A DNA stretch of 64,000 bases from the NCBI GenBank assembly GCA_023935145.1, contig CM043698.1, forward strand, positions 144,889,625 to 144,953,624. The letters are read 5' to 3'. This stretch comes from Bretschneidera sinensis (lineage: Eukaryota; Streptophyta; Magnoliopsida; Brassicales; Akaniaceae). Under the pieces are notes generated by a model, which was not told the origin of the DNA, did no database searches, and saw nothing but the letters and a program-made list of their open reading frames with translations. Shown in pieces: positions 33,491 to 45,623 of the stretch (position 1 is its first letter; each line of letters starts with the position of its first letter). A program made the position numbers and the translations under genes.

Positions 33491-34740
33491 TTAGTTGGTA
33501 TCTTCGTCAATGTCCATCCTAGCCCAAGTTGAGATACAATCTAATTGATCGTCTACCACTACATTAGAAGGCATGCACTGATTGTAAGTGTCATCATCCT
33601 CTTCCTGCATTTTTTCCCCCATTTCATATAAGTCCCTTAGCTTTGTGATCACAACATGATACCATTCCTTCATTGTTGGGTCTTGCACATAAAACACTTG
33701 CTTCGCTTGAGATGAAAGTACGAACGGGTCATCCTTCAATAACTGACCAGTGTGTATTAACCTATTCAAGTTCACAAGAACGCAACCACTTGCATCTTTC
33801 TTTAAACCCCTGGGTGAATTAATATCCACCCAAACACAATGGAACAACACAATCTTAAACGTCCCATAGTAATCCAGCTCGATTATATCGTTGAGCACAC
33901 CATAATACATTTTATCATCCGCTTTAACCATCACTCCCGAATTTTGAGATCGTCTACACCTCTCACGTTCCTTTGTGTGGAATTTAAAGTCGTTGATGTT
34001 GAATCCATTGAATCTCCTAATAAAATTATTCGGACCTCGAGCGAAGGCAATTAGTTCATCTGAATAATTGTTATTCACCATCCATGGCACCTAAACATTT
34101 TCCAACAATTAATATGAGACAACAACATTCAATATTTTATTTATAACACTTATAGAAATTGAAGACTCTTGTTATTATGACTAACCTGCCTCATAAGCCA
34201 TGAGAGAAATTTCTCAACCAACCACTTTTGTTCGAGACTTTGTGTTGGTCGATTGGAACGGTTGGTTAGCCTTTGAGTAGCCAAAAATGAGCTGCAATAA
34301 TTGATGTTTTTATGTAACTGTTAGCCATCACAGTGCTAACAAAAAGTAATAAAAACTCAATTTAAACACATGATACCATATTAAGTTCCTTTATTGATAC
34401 TAACCTACGAAGGTCAGAAAATTTATCATTATGGAGCAACACATAATGATGTGCTTGAGCCAATGACATGTCATCAAGCTCAATACTCACAATCTTTCCA
34501 ATTATCCGTCCACCAGAGGAAAACATGTATTCATCCGGAAAATTTACAGTATCATTGTTCCTTTGGGGACGGTTGGATCTTGTTTCTACACCTTTGAAGT
34601 ATTGGGAGCAATATTTTAGACACTCTTCCCCATTGTACCCTTCAGCAATTGACCCCTCGGGTCGACTTCTATTACGTACGTAAGATTTCAAGCGCACTAA
34701 ATACCTTGCGAAGCCAAAAAATTAAAGATTAATTAAGTAT
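33491..34740 (-). CDS. C-terminal part of the CACTA transposase region (DUF4218 end / DUF4216-like)
   Basis: Two open segments on the minus strand: 34,697-34,362 (SYVRNRSRPEGSIAEGYNGE, CLKYCSQYF) and 34,090-33,491 (FNINDFKFHTKERERCRRSQ; YYGVLNDIIELDYYGTFKIV; GLKKDASGCVLVNLNRLIHT; KQVFYVQDP). These match the regions that follow the TNP2 core in plant CACTA transposases. They are separated from each other by an intron-sized gap with possible splice sites and end at a stop at 33,491. A catalytic role is not known for them. Confidence 0.75.
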
Positions 34741-34789
34741 CCAATATATAACAAAAAAAACAAAGTGCACAAAATAGCTTTGAACATCT

Positions 34790-37282
34790 AAGCTCTCAAC
34801 AAGATACATCCACCTGTAGTGTACGGGACCCCCAAGTCTAGCCTCGGAGGCTAAGTGAATGATAAGATGAACCATAATAGTAAAGAAACCCGGGGGGGAA
34901 TATTTTCTCCAAATGGCAGAGTGTCAAAACAACACGCGACTCAAATAAGTCAAGCTCATGGGGATCAAGGGCTTTAGAGCATAAAGCTTTGAAAAATGAT
35001 GATAACTTAGACACAACTACTAGAACATGTCTAGGCAAAGATGCTCTTAAGGAAATCGGAAGGATTTCTTGCATCAATATGTGACCGTCATGACTCTTTA
35101 AGTTTAACAGCTTACGATCCTTTAGGTTGACACATCTCGAGATGTTTGATGCATACCCATCGAGAACTTTAAGATTTGCCAAAACTGTCAAGAAATTCTG
35201 CTTCTCCTTCATGGACATAGTGTAGCATGCTGGAGGCGAGTGATCTTTTCCATTAGGAAGAACAACTAAATGGAGGTCTTTCCTAATACCAATTTCCTCG
35301 AGATCGCGGCGTGCCTACTTATTATCTTTAGTCTTACCATCTATATTCAATATTGTTCCAATCAAATTATCACATATATTCTTCTCTATATGCATCACAT
35401 CTAAATTATGACGTAATAGATTGTCTTTCCAATATGGTAACTCAAAAAAAATGCTTTTTTTTTTCCACATCGTATCTACAACTCCCTCATCCATGGGAAT
35501 ATCCTCATTATCAACATTTTCAAGAAAATCATCCACACCCTCAAAAAGGTTATCAACTTCATCCACTAGCACTTGCCCCGTAGAGGCACCAACATCCTCT
35601 CTTGCCCTCTTCTTAGAAGGCTTTGAGGTTTTACCATAGCTATAGTTTCCACCCTCTAGTTGTCTTAAAACATCGTGCCCAGACGGTGGAACAGGAGCAG
35701 ATCCCAACTCTATGGTGCCCTCAAACTGATCATTTTGAAAACGAAACTCATGGTTTTCTGCTAACCATCGACGATGACCCATATAGCAAAACTTTCCCCC
35801 GTGCTTTAACCATACAGAATGCGTAGATTCCCCACAACATGGACAAGCAACCCACCCCTTGGTGCTCCAACCAGATAAGTTTGCATAGGCTGGAAAATCA
35901 TTAATGGTCCAAAGAAAAGAAGCGCGAAGCTTAAAGCTTTGATTTGTGGACGCATCAAACGCATCAACACCATCCCATAATTGTTTCAACTCTTCAATTA
36001 GAGGCTGCAAAAAGATATCAATATCATTACCGGGGCTTCTCTCACCAGGAATCACCGTTGAAATGATGAAGGATGTTTGCTTCATGTAAAGCCACGGTGG
36101 CAAATTGTATGGGACCAAAAGAACGGGCCATGTGCTATAGGTTGAACTCATTGTTCGAAAGGGATTGAACCCATCACTAGCTAAGCCAAGCCTAACACTC
36201 CGAGGATCAGCTGCAAAATCGAGATACAATCTATCCAATTCATTCCATGCTAATCCATCTGCAGGGTGTCTTAAAATCCCATCATTTGTCCGATCTTTGT
36301 CATGCCATCTCATCAACGAAGCCGTTTTAGATGACATATATATCCTCTTCAATCTCGGTATTAGTGGAAAATAACGCAATACCTTAGCTGGCTTTTTCTT
36401 CTTCGATTGACCATCCATCTCATTCAACGAATCCTCATCATCATCTGTGTTTTTGACCCACCGTGCCACACCATATGCATGACAAAATTCATCATTCAAA
36501 TGCTCACCCCAATACAGTGTGCAGTCATTATGACAAACATGAATCTTCTCATACCCAAGACCCAATCCTTTGATAATCTTCATGGCTTCATAATAATTTG
36601 ATGGCAATGGTGCACACATCGGAAATGCCATGTTGATAAACTCAAGCAACATAGTCAGTGATTTTCCAGACCACCCATTCAAACATTTGTGTAGTAAATA
36701 TAACATAAAACTTAACTTTGTGAAATTCTGACAACCCGGATAAAGTTCAGTATCGTAATCTTTCATCAAGTTGCGATACTGAGTCGTCTCATCAATAGCA
36801 GAACGAACTGGATGTTCGACGTCTGAAGGATCACCACAATTATTGAACTCAAACCCACAATGAGCCTGTTGCTCTTCACCATGCTCATTTGAAGATCCCA
36901 CTTCTATTCCTAAACTTAACGGTTCATTGTTTGAGTTTTCACAAGTAACCTGGAAGGCACCTCGGAGCAAACCCAACACGTCATCTCGTCCCATGAAGCC
37001 ACCTGGAACACTAGTGGGTTGTGAACTAGTGTGAGGGTGGTCTATACGAGAGACTTTTTCCCCATGAAAAACCCACTCGGTGTAACCGGGACTAAACCCA
37101 TTATACAGTAGATGCTCTTGAACAATTTCTGGTTCGAATGAATAACAATTACCACATCTCCTATATGGACAAACAATACTACCACGAGCACAAGCTTTCT
37201 GACATGCAAATCTAATGAAGTTTGCAACACCATCCATATAGGCTTTACTCGACCTCGGTTTATCTATCAAACTTTTATCCAT
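34790..37282 (-). pseudogene. TNP2-type CACTA transposase core, with one stop and one frame break
   Basis: Start MDKSLIDKPRSSKAYMDGV at 37,282. Residues ~1-80 are a transposase-associated domain with Cys ligands (CPYRRCGNC). The TNP2 core follows from ~200: DCTLYWGEH, RHPADGLAWNELD, RLGLASDGFNPFRTMSSTYS, WPVLLVPYNLPPW, WSTKGWVACPCC and LPYWKDNLLRHNLDVMHIEKN. An in-frame TAG stops it at 35,315-35,317, but the same frame resumes at once (ARRDLEEIGIRKDL) into a DUF4218-like part. In a G7 run at 34,892-34,898 the frame shifts and homology continues to about 34,790 (SEARLGGPVHYRWMY). The protein would cut and join element ends. As written it is interrupted; read-through or assembly error are alternatives. 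Confidence 0.85.
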
Positions 37283-39600
37283 TTTTAGATGATGCCAATA
37301 GACTTTCCTAAAACAATGTTAATCAAGTCAATATTGTAATATATAAAACAAAAGAATGCATAATCACAAACTTCAAATTGATTGGTAAGTGGATGAACTG
37401 AAATTGATACAAACGCATGTTGGCAATTGGTCTCACCAAATAATTAATATTAATAATTATTACAGTCTTAATAAGAATTAATAACATAAAAATTATTGAA
37501 ATAATAATAGTAATACTATAATAATAATAATAATATAAGTATTTAATAATTGTATAATTTTATAGTAATTTATTATAAATAATTATTATTATTACTATTA
37601 TTAACATTTGATTATTACTAATCTTCAAAATTATTATAATAATTTATGAAAATAATAACATATTAGTTTTATTTAAATAATACTACATATTATTACTAAA
37701 TATGTAATTGTATAATTATTATATCATGTTATGCCAAAAGCATATGCACATAATAGATTGTCTTTCATGCAAGCTCTACATGATAGGGTATCAGGCCAGA
37801 GAGAGCAAATTCAGCCAAGAAAAATATATATCTACACTGTGCTTTAGTTAGAACAATCAATTATTTTCTCTATATTCACAGGTACTAAAATGGATAACCC
37901 TCTGTTTTATAAACTAGTTTTTTATATAGGTAAATAGAATATATTTGTTCTTAAATGAAGATCCAATAATACTAACTAGAACATCCTGTTATATGGAAAT
38001 TGTAAAATCTCAAAGTTTTGGTCCATGAAGGAAGACAGGAAGGGTTCCATAACTAATGTTATGGTAATACTTATTTTCATATCTCAGATAATAATAGGTT
38101 GAGTTTGTCAATATACACTATAAGATACCTAGGATCATGTTTAGCCTCAACTTTCGAGGTAGCTGCAAAAGGGAAAATAAACTCTGCATAGAATGATAAT
38201 ATAATTGGCACTTTCACCATAGATGTATATATAAATACATACATAGATAAACATGCATATACATGCAATTATTCATATATTTATGCATCTATGTTAAGAA
38301 ACGAATAAAATATAAAATGCAAAATGCTAAGGGAAAAAGGATGAATAATTCCCACCTTCTAAGCTTACAGTACGCATTCTACTAAGACACAAGCAAGAGG
38401 AAAAGCAAAAGTGGCAAGCACCATGAAAAAGATGGGTAAGGTAAGGAGATAGTGGAAGACTACGAAAAGTTTCGAAAGATATTCAACATGTTGAATCATA
38501 TACCATATAAATATCATATTCATAAAAATAAGGGATATATTTCCATAATTTGAAACTCAAAACCAAGATATAAAATATGGGCATGTTTGTTTTGGGTTTT
38601 CAAAAACAACGTTCTCCTTCCCTTCTATAACAGAAATGAACTTGTGACAAATTACCTACGACAAAGCTCAAGAGGACGTCTTCCATATATAACACAAACA
38701 ATCATCAAATAAATAAACAGCCAGCTAAAATTAGTGAGATGAAGAAGGCTGCACAAAGAGAACATATACTCAAGATATTCAAGAATTAAGATCAATTTTC
38801 CGTAATAGACAATAATTGAAGGAAAAACTAGAAGGGCAGAAACTGAGCCTCAAATTCCAGACCGCAACCCATCGAGTCTGATTAAAAAATTACTTGTAAA
38901 ATTATACTACTTAAAAAAGATTAGTTCAACCTAGGTAATGGACCTCACTAGGTCCAAATAGGAGCTGAAAGTACATTGTGGATATTTTGATTTCAAAGGA
39001 TATTTTATATAGCTTCATGCAAAAGCAATTTAGAAGCATAGCCATCCTTTCCCCAAATAATATTCTTAGAGATTGGCATTGATAAGAAAACTATTCTTAG
39101 AGATAGGCCACCAAGCAAAGAAATCTTTTTAACCAGAATGTTTCTCAGATCTTGCAGAATCTATACAGACACTGAATCAACATAGCTGTTCTGAATCATA
39201 CTAACTATTCTGAACAATTTGAACTTCTTAGCAAGCAACGACACGTCAGAAGTGATTTTTTTATAAGCATAAAAACTCGTCAGAATAATAATTAAACTAC
39301 CATAACTAAAATAGTGAATAATCAACAGTAGTTACTTTATCACAAAAATTAGGAACAACAAATACTTTCATTAATCAAAAAGTAAATAGCTCCTGATGAA
39401 AATCATTTTCCATATGCACTGCATAGAGCTTCTGATGAGAAGAATTCCCAAACCTAAATCAACATATTCTAGACCTATATCATAAACATGGAAAATCCAA
39501 AAACGGCTCACTTATGTCTCAATATAGTTAGTACACATAATATAATTTGAAATTCCCACTTCTTGACCGTTGATGGAAAACATTCGAGAAATTGACAGAC
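37283..39600. other. AT-rich non-coding interior of the CACTA element
   Basis: No gene seen. 37,440-37,720 is dominated by TAA/ATT trinucleotide-like repeats. 38,200-38,290 has CATA-type repeats. Confidence 0.6.
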
Positions 39601-39920
39601 AAATCAGAGTAAATCGAAAGAACCTTCAAGATATTGCCATTGATCTCGCGAATCAAGGCCACATTCTTGGCTAGATGGTCGGGGATCCCAAGGCACTGTC
39701 ACGAGCAGAAGTGCTTCAGCTGTGCGACAATACTGCCTGCTGTGGATCGAACAATTGAAGCCCATTAGCTTGCAAGAATGAGAAGGGCAGATGACAGGGT
39801 GGAAAACATTGGCTTACCGGAGATAAAAGTGGTTGCGCACTGTCAGGGCAGTGATTTCACCTTCTTCACGTAACCCAGAGGTGGCACAGTACAACAGCTT
39901 GAATGGCGGCTTACTTGAAA

Positions 39921-40345
39921 ATAGAGAGAGAATGGGTGAACGGCACAATGGGTCAAAGGCTATGTGCGTGGAGGGGTTCACGGCGGCTGGGGTGATGATG
40001 GCTATGTAGACCTGTAAGGGAAACGGTGCGGTGGAGCAGGGATGGGTGAACGGCACAGTGGGTTAAAGGCTATGTGCGTGGAGGGGTTCACAGCGGCTGC
40101 GGTGATGATGGCTATGTAGACCTATAAGGGAAACGGCGGGGTGGAGCAGGGAGGGGTTCACGGCTGCTGCGGTGATGATGGCTATGTAGACCTGTAAGGG
40201 AAACGGTGCGGTGGAGCAGGGATGGGTGAACGGCACAGTGGGTCAAAGGCTATGTGCGTGGAGGGGTTCACGGCGGCTGGGGTGATGATGGCTATGTAGA
40301 CCTGTAATGGAAACGGCGCGGTGGAGCAGGGTGCGACAAAAAAAA
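39921..40345. repeat. GC-rich tandem repeat near the right end of the CACTA element
   Basis: Units containing GATGATGGCTATGTAGACCT recur with spacing 110, 70 and 110 bp (40,001, 40,111, 40,181, 40,291 for the GCTATGTAGA core). This is upstream of both minus-strand genes and much richer in GC than the interior, so it may be promoter or leader sequence of the transposase. Confidence 0.75.
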
Positions 40346-40349
40346 TTTA

Positions 40350-40645
40350 GGGGAAAAAATATCGCGGCAAAGGTTTTATATGTGCAATTTTTTGCATATA
40401 CCGGCGCTTTGAAGCGCCAGAATTTTGCGGCGCTTTGAAAGGTCAGAATATGCTCCTCTGCATATAGCAGCGCTTTGAAGCACCGCTATGTGTATTAAGA
40501 GTCACATATAACGGCGCTTTGAAGTGCCGTTATATGTTCTTTGGATATTGCAGTGCTTCAAGGAAGTGCCAAAAAAGAAGTGCCGGCGGGTATTATATTG
40601 CGGCGTTTTTGTAAAGCGCTGGTAAATGTAAATTATCTTGTAGTG
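40350..40645. repeat. Right subterminal repeats and TIR of the CACTA element
   Basis: Copies of GGCGCTTTGAAGCGCC and variants occur between 40,390 and 40,620; the terminus AATTATCTTGTAGTG (40,631-40,645) mirrors the left end. Confidence 0.88.
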
Positions 40646-40795
40646 CTAGCTTTACACTTTCTTATCTCGAGAAGAACTCAATTCAAGCCCTATGCAATGC
40701 ATATATCTCTGAGAGGTTTAACCCCACCAAGTATGTATCAATCTCCAAACTGGTTGACTAACTTGTTTGGTTGGCAGTCCATCTCTGTATATTTA
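40646..40795 (+). pseudogene. Exostosin-like copy A, right part, between two insertions
   Basis: After the CTA duplication the second exon of the exostosin-like gene resumes: NSIQALCNAYISERFNPTK, then a frame change and INLQTG. Both fit the GT47 family. It is cut at 40,795 by a gypsy element, leaving only about 150 bp between two transposons. Confidence 0.75.
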
Positions 40796-41239
40796 TGACG
40801 TAGAACGCGAGCGGAAGAAAGGACTAGGAAGAAGAACTGTGCCTCCAATCCTCAATACAATATTTCTCACGAAGAGAAAGAAACTCTAATTTTATTCAGA
40901 AAAATAATTCCTAATATTACATGGCCTCCTTATTTTTAAGGTCAAAATAAAAAAAAAGGAAAATCGAAATTAAGCAAGTACAAAATAGGAAATTTCCTAA
41001 AAACTGAAAACTACTAAATTGAAGACCTAAACGTCGTTTTTTTGGCTAAAATCCCGCTATGCTCATTATAAAGAATGAGTTTTTCCCGGAAGCCCGTTTC
41101 CAATCAGACTAGGGTCTCCAGGGCCCGATCTGGGCTGGAACGTAAAACGACGTAAACTATACCCTTAGATTTGGAGTGATCCAACCGTTCTAGGTAGTCC
41201 AAGGCCATCTGTTCTGCTCTGTCTACCTATTCTGTATCA
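40796..41239 (-). repeat. 3' LTR (left) of the gypsy element
   Basis: 444 bp, clearly homologous to 49,658-50,104 (447 bp) with scattered differences. It carries CCTTATTTTTAAGG in place of the CCTTATTTATAAG core of the other copy. Confidence 0.9.
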
Positions 41240-43405
41240 TTCACCCTTACTTCAAAAGAACTCGACCTCGAGTTACTACTGTCAGGATAAAGTGGTTCGT
41301 CCGGTGGATGGTATTCAAACAAATCTACCATATTGAAAGTGTTGGAAATGGTCATGTTATCTGAAAGTTCAATCACATAAGCATTATCATTAATGCGCTT
41401 CAGCACCCGGAAAGAGCCATACTTCCTGATTTTTAGCTTGTTGTAAGTTCCTACAGGGAAACGGTTCTTACGCAGATGGGCCATCACTAAGTCACATTCC
41501 TGAAATACACGTTCACGTCGATACTTATCGGCAGTAGCTTTATACTTGTTGTTGGACAACTCTAGACTTTGGCGAACTTCTACATGGATGTGTTGTACTT
41601 GCTCAGTTAGGTTCTGAGTAGCCTGACTATGGCCAAGAGGCTTGGGCAAAGGAACAAGGTCCAAAGCATGTTGAGGTGCTTTGGTGTAGACAATTTCGAA
41701 TGGCATCTTCCCGGTAAAGCGGTTGTACATGCTGTTAAAAGCAAATTCAGCTTGTGGGAGGGCGATATCCCACTACTTAGGCCGAGAACCAGTCACACAA
41801 CGTATTAAGTTACCAAGGGTCCGGTTTACCACCTCGGTTTGGCCGTCTGTTTGCAGATGACAAGTGCTGCTGTATTTAAGGGATGTGTCAAACCTGCCCC
41901 AAAGTGATTTCTAGAAGTGGCAAAGGAACTTGACATCGCGATCGGAGGTGATAGACTTGGGAACCCTATGAAGGTGAACAATCTCACGAAAGAAAAGGCT
42001 GGCTACATGAGACGCATCTGAAGTTTTGTGGCACGGAATAAAGTGTGCCATCTTGGAGAACCGGTCGACAACCACAAAAACAGAATCCACCCCATGTTGA
42101 GTCCGTTGGAGCCCCAAAATAAAGTCCATTGTCAAATCCTCCCAAATATTTTTCGGTACGAGCAAAAGAGTGTACAACCTGGTATTTTGTGCTTGACCCT
42201 TTTCAGCTTGGCATACAGGGCACCTCTGAACGAATTTTCCCATATCACGTTTCAGCTGTGGCCAGTAATAACGTTCAGCTACCTGGGCTATTGTTTTGTC
42301 ATGCCCTGCATGACCCCCTAAGCGGCTGCTGTGTATCTCACGGAGAATCTACTCACGCAAAGACGTGTGAGGGATGCACAATTGGTTACCGCAAAACAGG
42401 AACTCGTCATGATTATGAAAATCCGAGATTGTCTCTTTCCGTTGACACTTCACCCAAATTTCCTGAAAATCAGTATCTTCCTCATACAACTCTTTCAAAT
42501 AGTCAAACCCCACAATTTCTGATCAGAGAGTCAAGAGTAAGGATGTGCGCCGGCTTAACGCATCTGCCACCTTATTCAACTGCCCAGACTCGTGTTTAAG
42601 TACAAAAGTGAACTTCTGTAGGAAGGTAGTCCACCGAGCATGCATTCTGTTCAGGGTGGTTTGCGTGTTGATAAATTTCAGGCTTGGTGATCACTGTAGA
42701 GAACAAACTCACACTGGATCAAGTAATGCTCACAGTGTGTCAAAGCTCGGATGACTGCATAAAATTCCAGCTCATACGTTGTCCACTTTTGGTGAGCATT
42801 GTTGAGCTTCTCGCTAAAAAACTCTACTAGTCATCTCTCCTGTGACAGAACAGCACCAACACCCACACCTGAGGCATCACACTCAACTTCAAATAACTTG
42901 TCAAAGCTTGGTAGGGCAAGTACCAGAGCTATAGAAAGCTTCTCTTTGATCACTGCAAAGGCTGTATCTTGTGCATTTTCCCACTGGAATTGGCCTTTTT
43001 TCATGCACTCTGTGATTGGTGCTACTATACTGCTGAAGTTCCAAATAAACCTTGGTAGAAAGTGGCCAGTCCATGAAAACTGCGAACATGGTGCACTGTT
43101 GTTGGGGTTAGCCACTCCCAAATTGCACGTACCTTCTCTTCATCAACCTGAATACCATCTGCACCCACGATAAATCCCAAAAACAATAGCTTTGCAGTGA
43201 GAAAGTTGCACTTCTTCAGGTTCACGTAGAGCTTATTCACGGGTAAAACCAGCAACACTTCCCGCAAGTGGTCCAAGTGCTCCACCTCATCCTGGCTATA
43301 GTTTAAGATATCGTCAAAATAAACAACCACAAATTTACTAATGAAGGGTTTCAAAACTTGGTTCATTATACACATGAAGGTGCTGGGAGCATTTGATAAA
43401 CCGAA
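41227..43405 (-). pseudogene. Gypsy RT (C-terminal half), RNase H and integrase, broken
   Basis: Reading leftwards on the minus strand: RT part starting [18 protein letters not shown] with the YFDD catalytic motif ([12 protein letters not shown]) at 43,432-43,025; RNase H region ([19 protein letters not shown]) at about 43,020-42,550; integrase zinc/core ([43 protein letters not shown]) at 42,243-41,911; C-terminal domain (41,730-41,227) ending in an acidic/Ser tail, with part overlapping the LTR edge. Stops and frame changes separate the pieces. RT N-terminus and protease are absent because foreign DNA begins at 43,406. Confidence 0.88.
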
Positions 43406-45623
43406 TGTAACGATCCATCCCGGGTTGGCCACCCCGAAACAGCGTCATCACTTTTTGAGAATCCAGCACGACACATATATGCAACAATAAAAAAAATCAC
43501 CAAAAGAACTTTACATCAATCCGTAAAATGCATGAAGATTTACAAATAAATTTTTTTTTTATTTTCTCATTAGTCTGAGGATGATGACACGTTCGCGGCT
43601 TACAGAAAATGACTTCTTCTGAACCTCAACTCACCAAACTATTTGCCAAGCCTGTTACCTGAAAATCATTGTACAATGAGAGGTGAGCTTCACAATCTCA
43701 GTGAATTAAATTTACTAGAAGTATTCCAAATTCCATAAATAGTCCTTTATTATTTAGTCTTTTACTTTTCACATAACCACATACTATCAATATCTTCTTC
43801 TTAATCATTGGTCCACCTTAAGACCATCAATTATCTCATAATTACCTCGTAATGAGGCTCACATCATAAAATCTTCCATTTCAATAAGTCTTAACACCAT
43901 AACTGTCTCTTTTTTATGAGACTTAACCATTTATAATTAAATTCACAATAATGTCCCACATCCCAGCATTTTAATAATCTCATTATCATAGCTGTCTCTT
44001 TTTATGAGACTCAACCATCTATAATTAAATTCACAATAATATGCCACATCTCAGCATTTCAATAATCTCATTATCATAGTTGTCTCTTTTTATGAGACTC
44101 AACTATCTATAATTAAATTCACAATAATATGCCACATCTCAGCATTTCAATAATCTGATTATCATAGCTGTCTCTTTTTATGAGACTCAGCCATCATACA
44201 CGAAAATATACCTCATCTCAGCTTTTCAATAATAATTTCATCATAACTGTCTCTTTCTGTGAGACTCAATCATCTATAATTATTTTCACGATAATAAATC
44301 ACACCTCAGCATTTCAATCATGCAACCATAATTAAAACACATCTCAGCATTTCAATAATGCAGCAATAGTTAAGACATATGCAAATGCATGAATGATTAT
44401 GATGGGAACGTTTTCCCACATGTCGAGAGGTTGTTATTATCTTAGATCGGCTGCCCTCCCGATTCTTTTATTCTCATAAGACCGGCTTCCTTCCCGGTTC
44501 TATCATTCTCATAAGACCGGCTGCCTTCCTGGTTCTTTCATTCTCATAAGACCGACTGCCTTCCCGGTTCTTTCCAGCATATATTGGCTGTCATGGTTTT
44601 CTCTTTTAATTCTAGCATATACCGGCTGTCACGGTTCTCTCTTTTAATTCCAGCATATACCGGCTGTCACAGTTATTTCATTAGACCAGCTACCTTCCCG
44701 GTTCTTTCGGTTATATAAATAAATGCATATGCACATGAACAATGATATGAAACTGTAATATAAAAACAATATAAAAATTCAAACCACTTAAACTGGTTAT
44801 CCTTATTATCCACAAATTTATATAACTAAGTTTCTTTAAAATTCCTCTCAGAAATTTCTCCTGTTGTAGATAGTCAACACTTGACATAATATTTGCATTA
44901 AATTTATAGTTATTTCTTAAATTCATCGTAAATCACTCCCTATGAAAATTCTCACTTTGTGCTCCAGGAATTTCATATATGCTAAAAATTCAAAAATAAA
45001 TATTATACTATTATCTCATAATTACTGATAGCTTTTCATGATCCTCTATGAAATTCTGTAGAAAATCTCTTCAAAATTTTGCTCTTTTGACTTTTCTTTG
45101 AGTCTCCAAGTGTATAGAGAAAATAGAGAAATTTGAAGGAAAAACTAACGAAATCGGTAAGGAAAATTTGTGTTTACAGTGCGTGTATATATACAAGTTG
45201 GCTGCTCTCGACAGCCAAAAACATTTTCAACTCAAACACCCATTTTTCCTCTCCTCCCTACACATGTTTTACACTAAGCTTTCTTTAAACAATTTGGCCT
45301 AACTTTGGCCTAATTTTTTACAGCAAAAAAGCTGCCACGATTTCAGTTTTTTTTTTTTTTTGTCTCTTTTTTTTTTGTTTGACTTTCTCCCTTTTTTTTC
45401 ATTAACTTTCTTATGGATGTTTCTGAATGTCCAGACCAAAGTTTTTTTTTGTTTTCCTTTTTACTATTTTTCCTTTTTTTTTTACTATTTAAGTTTTACT
45501 ATTCATATTTTTTTAAATTATTTTATTCAATACTATTCCTTTGCGTAAAATATACGATTTTGATTTCATGCTATATTTATTAATTTACTTCTTTACCTTT
45601 ACTTTACGAATACGGGTATTACA
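43406..45623 (-). repeat. 3' LTR of a second, nested gypsy element
   Basis: 2,218 bp, TGTAACGATCC...GGGTATTACA with TGTAA/TTACA ends, inserted directly into the RT of the host element. On its right lies CTACCCACCTTACA and TTTCGTCCTCGAAATTT, the typical end of a gypsy polyprotein just before its 3' LTR, which fixes the orientation. Inside are two tandem arrays: three to four units of about 100 bp (CATAGCTGTCTCTTTTTATG) at 43,900-44,330, and 35-bp units (CATAAGACCGGCTGCCTTCC) at 44,450-44,700. Confidence 0.85.

Larger units (their letters stand above)
29726..40645 (-). mobile_element. Complete CACTA (En/Spm) DNA transposon, TSD CTA
   Basis: The ends are perfect inverted repeats: CACTACAAGATAA at the left, TTATCTTGTAGTG at the right, flanked by the 3-bp duplication CTA (29,723-29,725 and 40,646-40,648). 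At 10,920 bp it carries both genes usual for the superfamily on the minus strand: a TNP2-type transposase and a Transposase_24-like partner. Both ends hold several hundred bp of subterminal repeats. The transposase has at least one stop and one frame break, so present autonomy is doubtful. Confidence 0.95.

Noticed and set aside
42028..42599. Plus-strand frames opposite integrase
   Set aside because: Antisense shadows of the minus-strand integrase and RNase H remnant.
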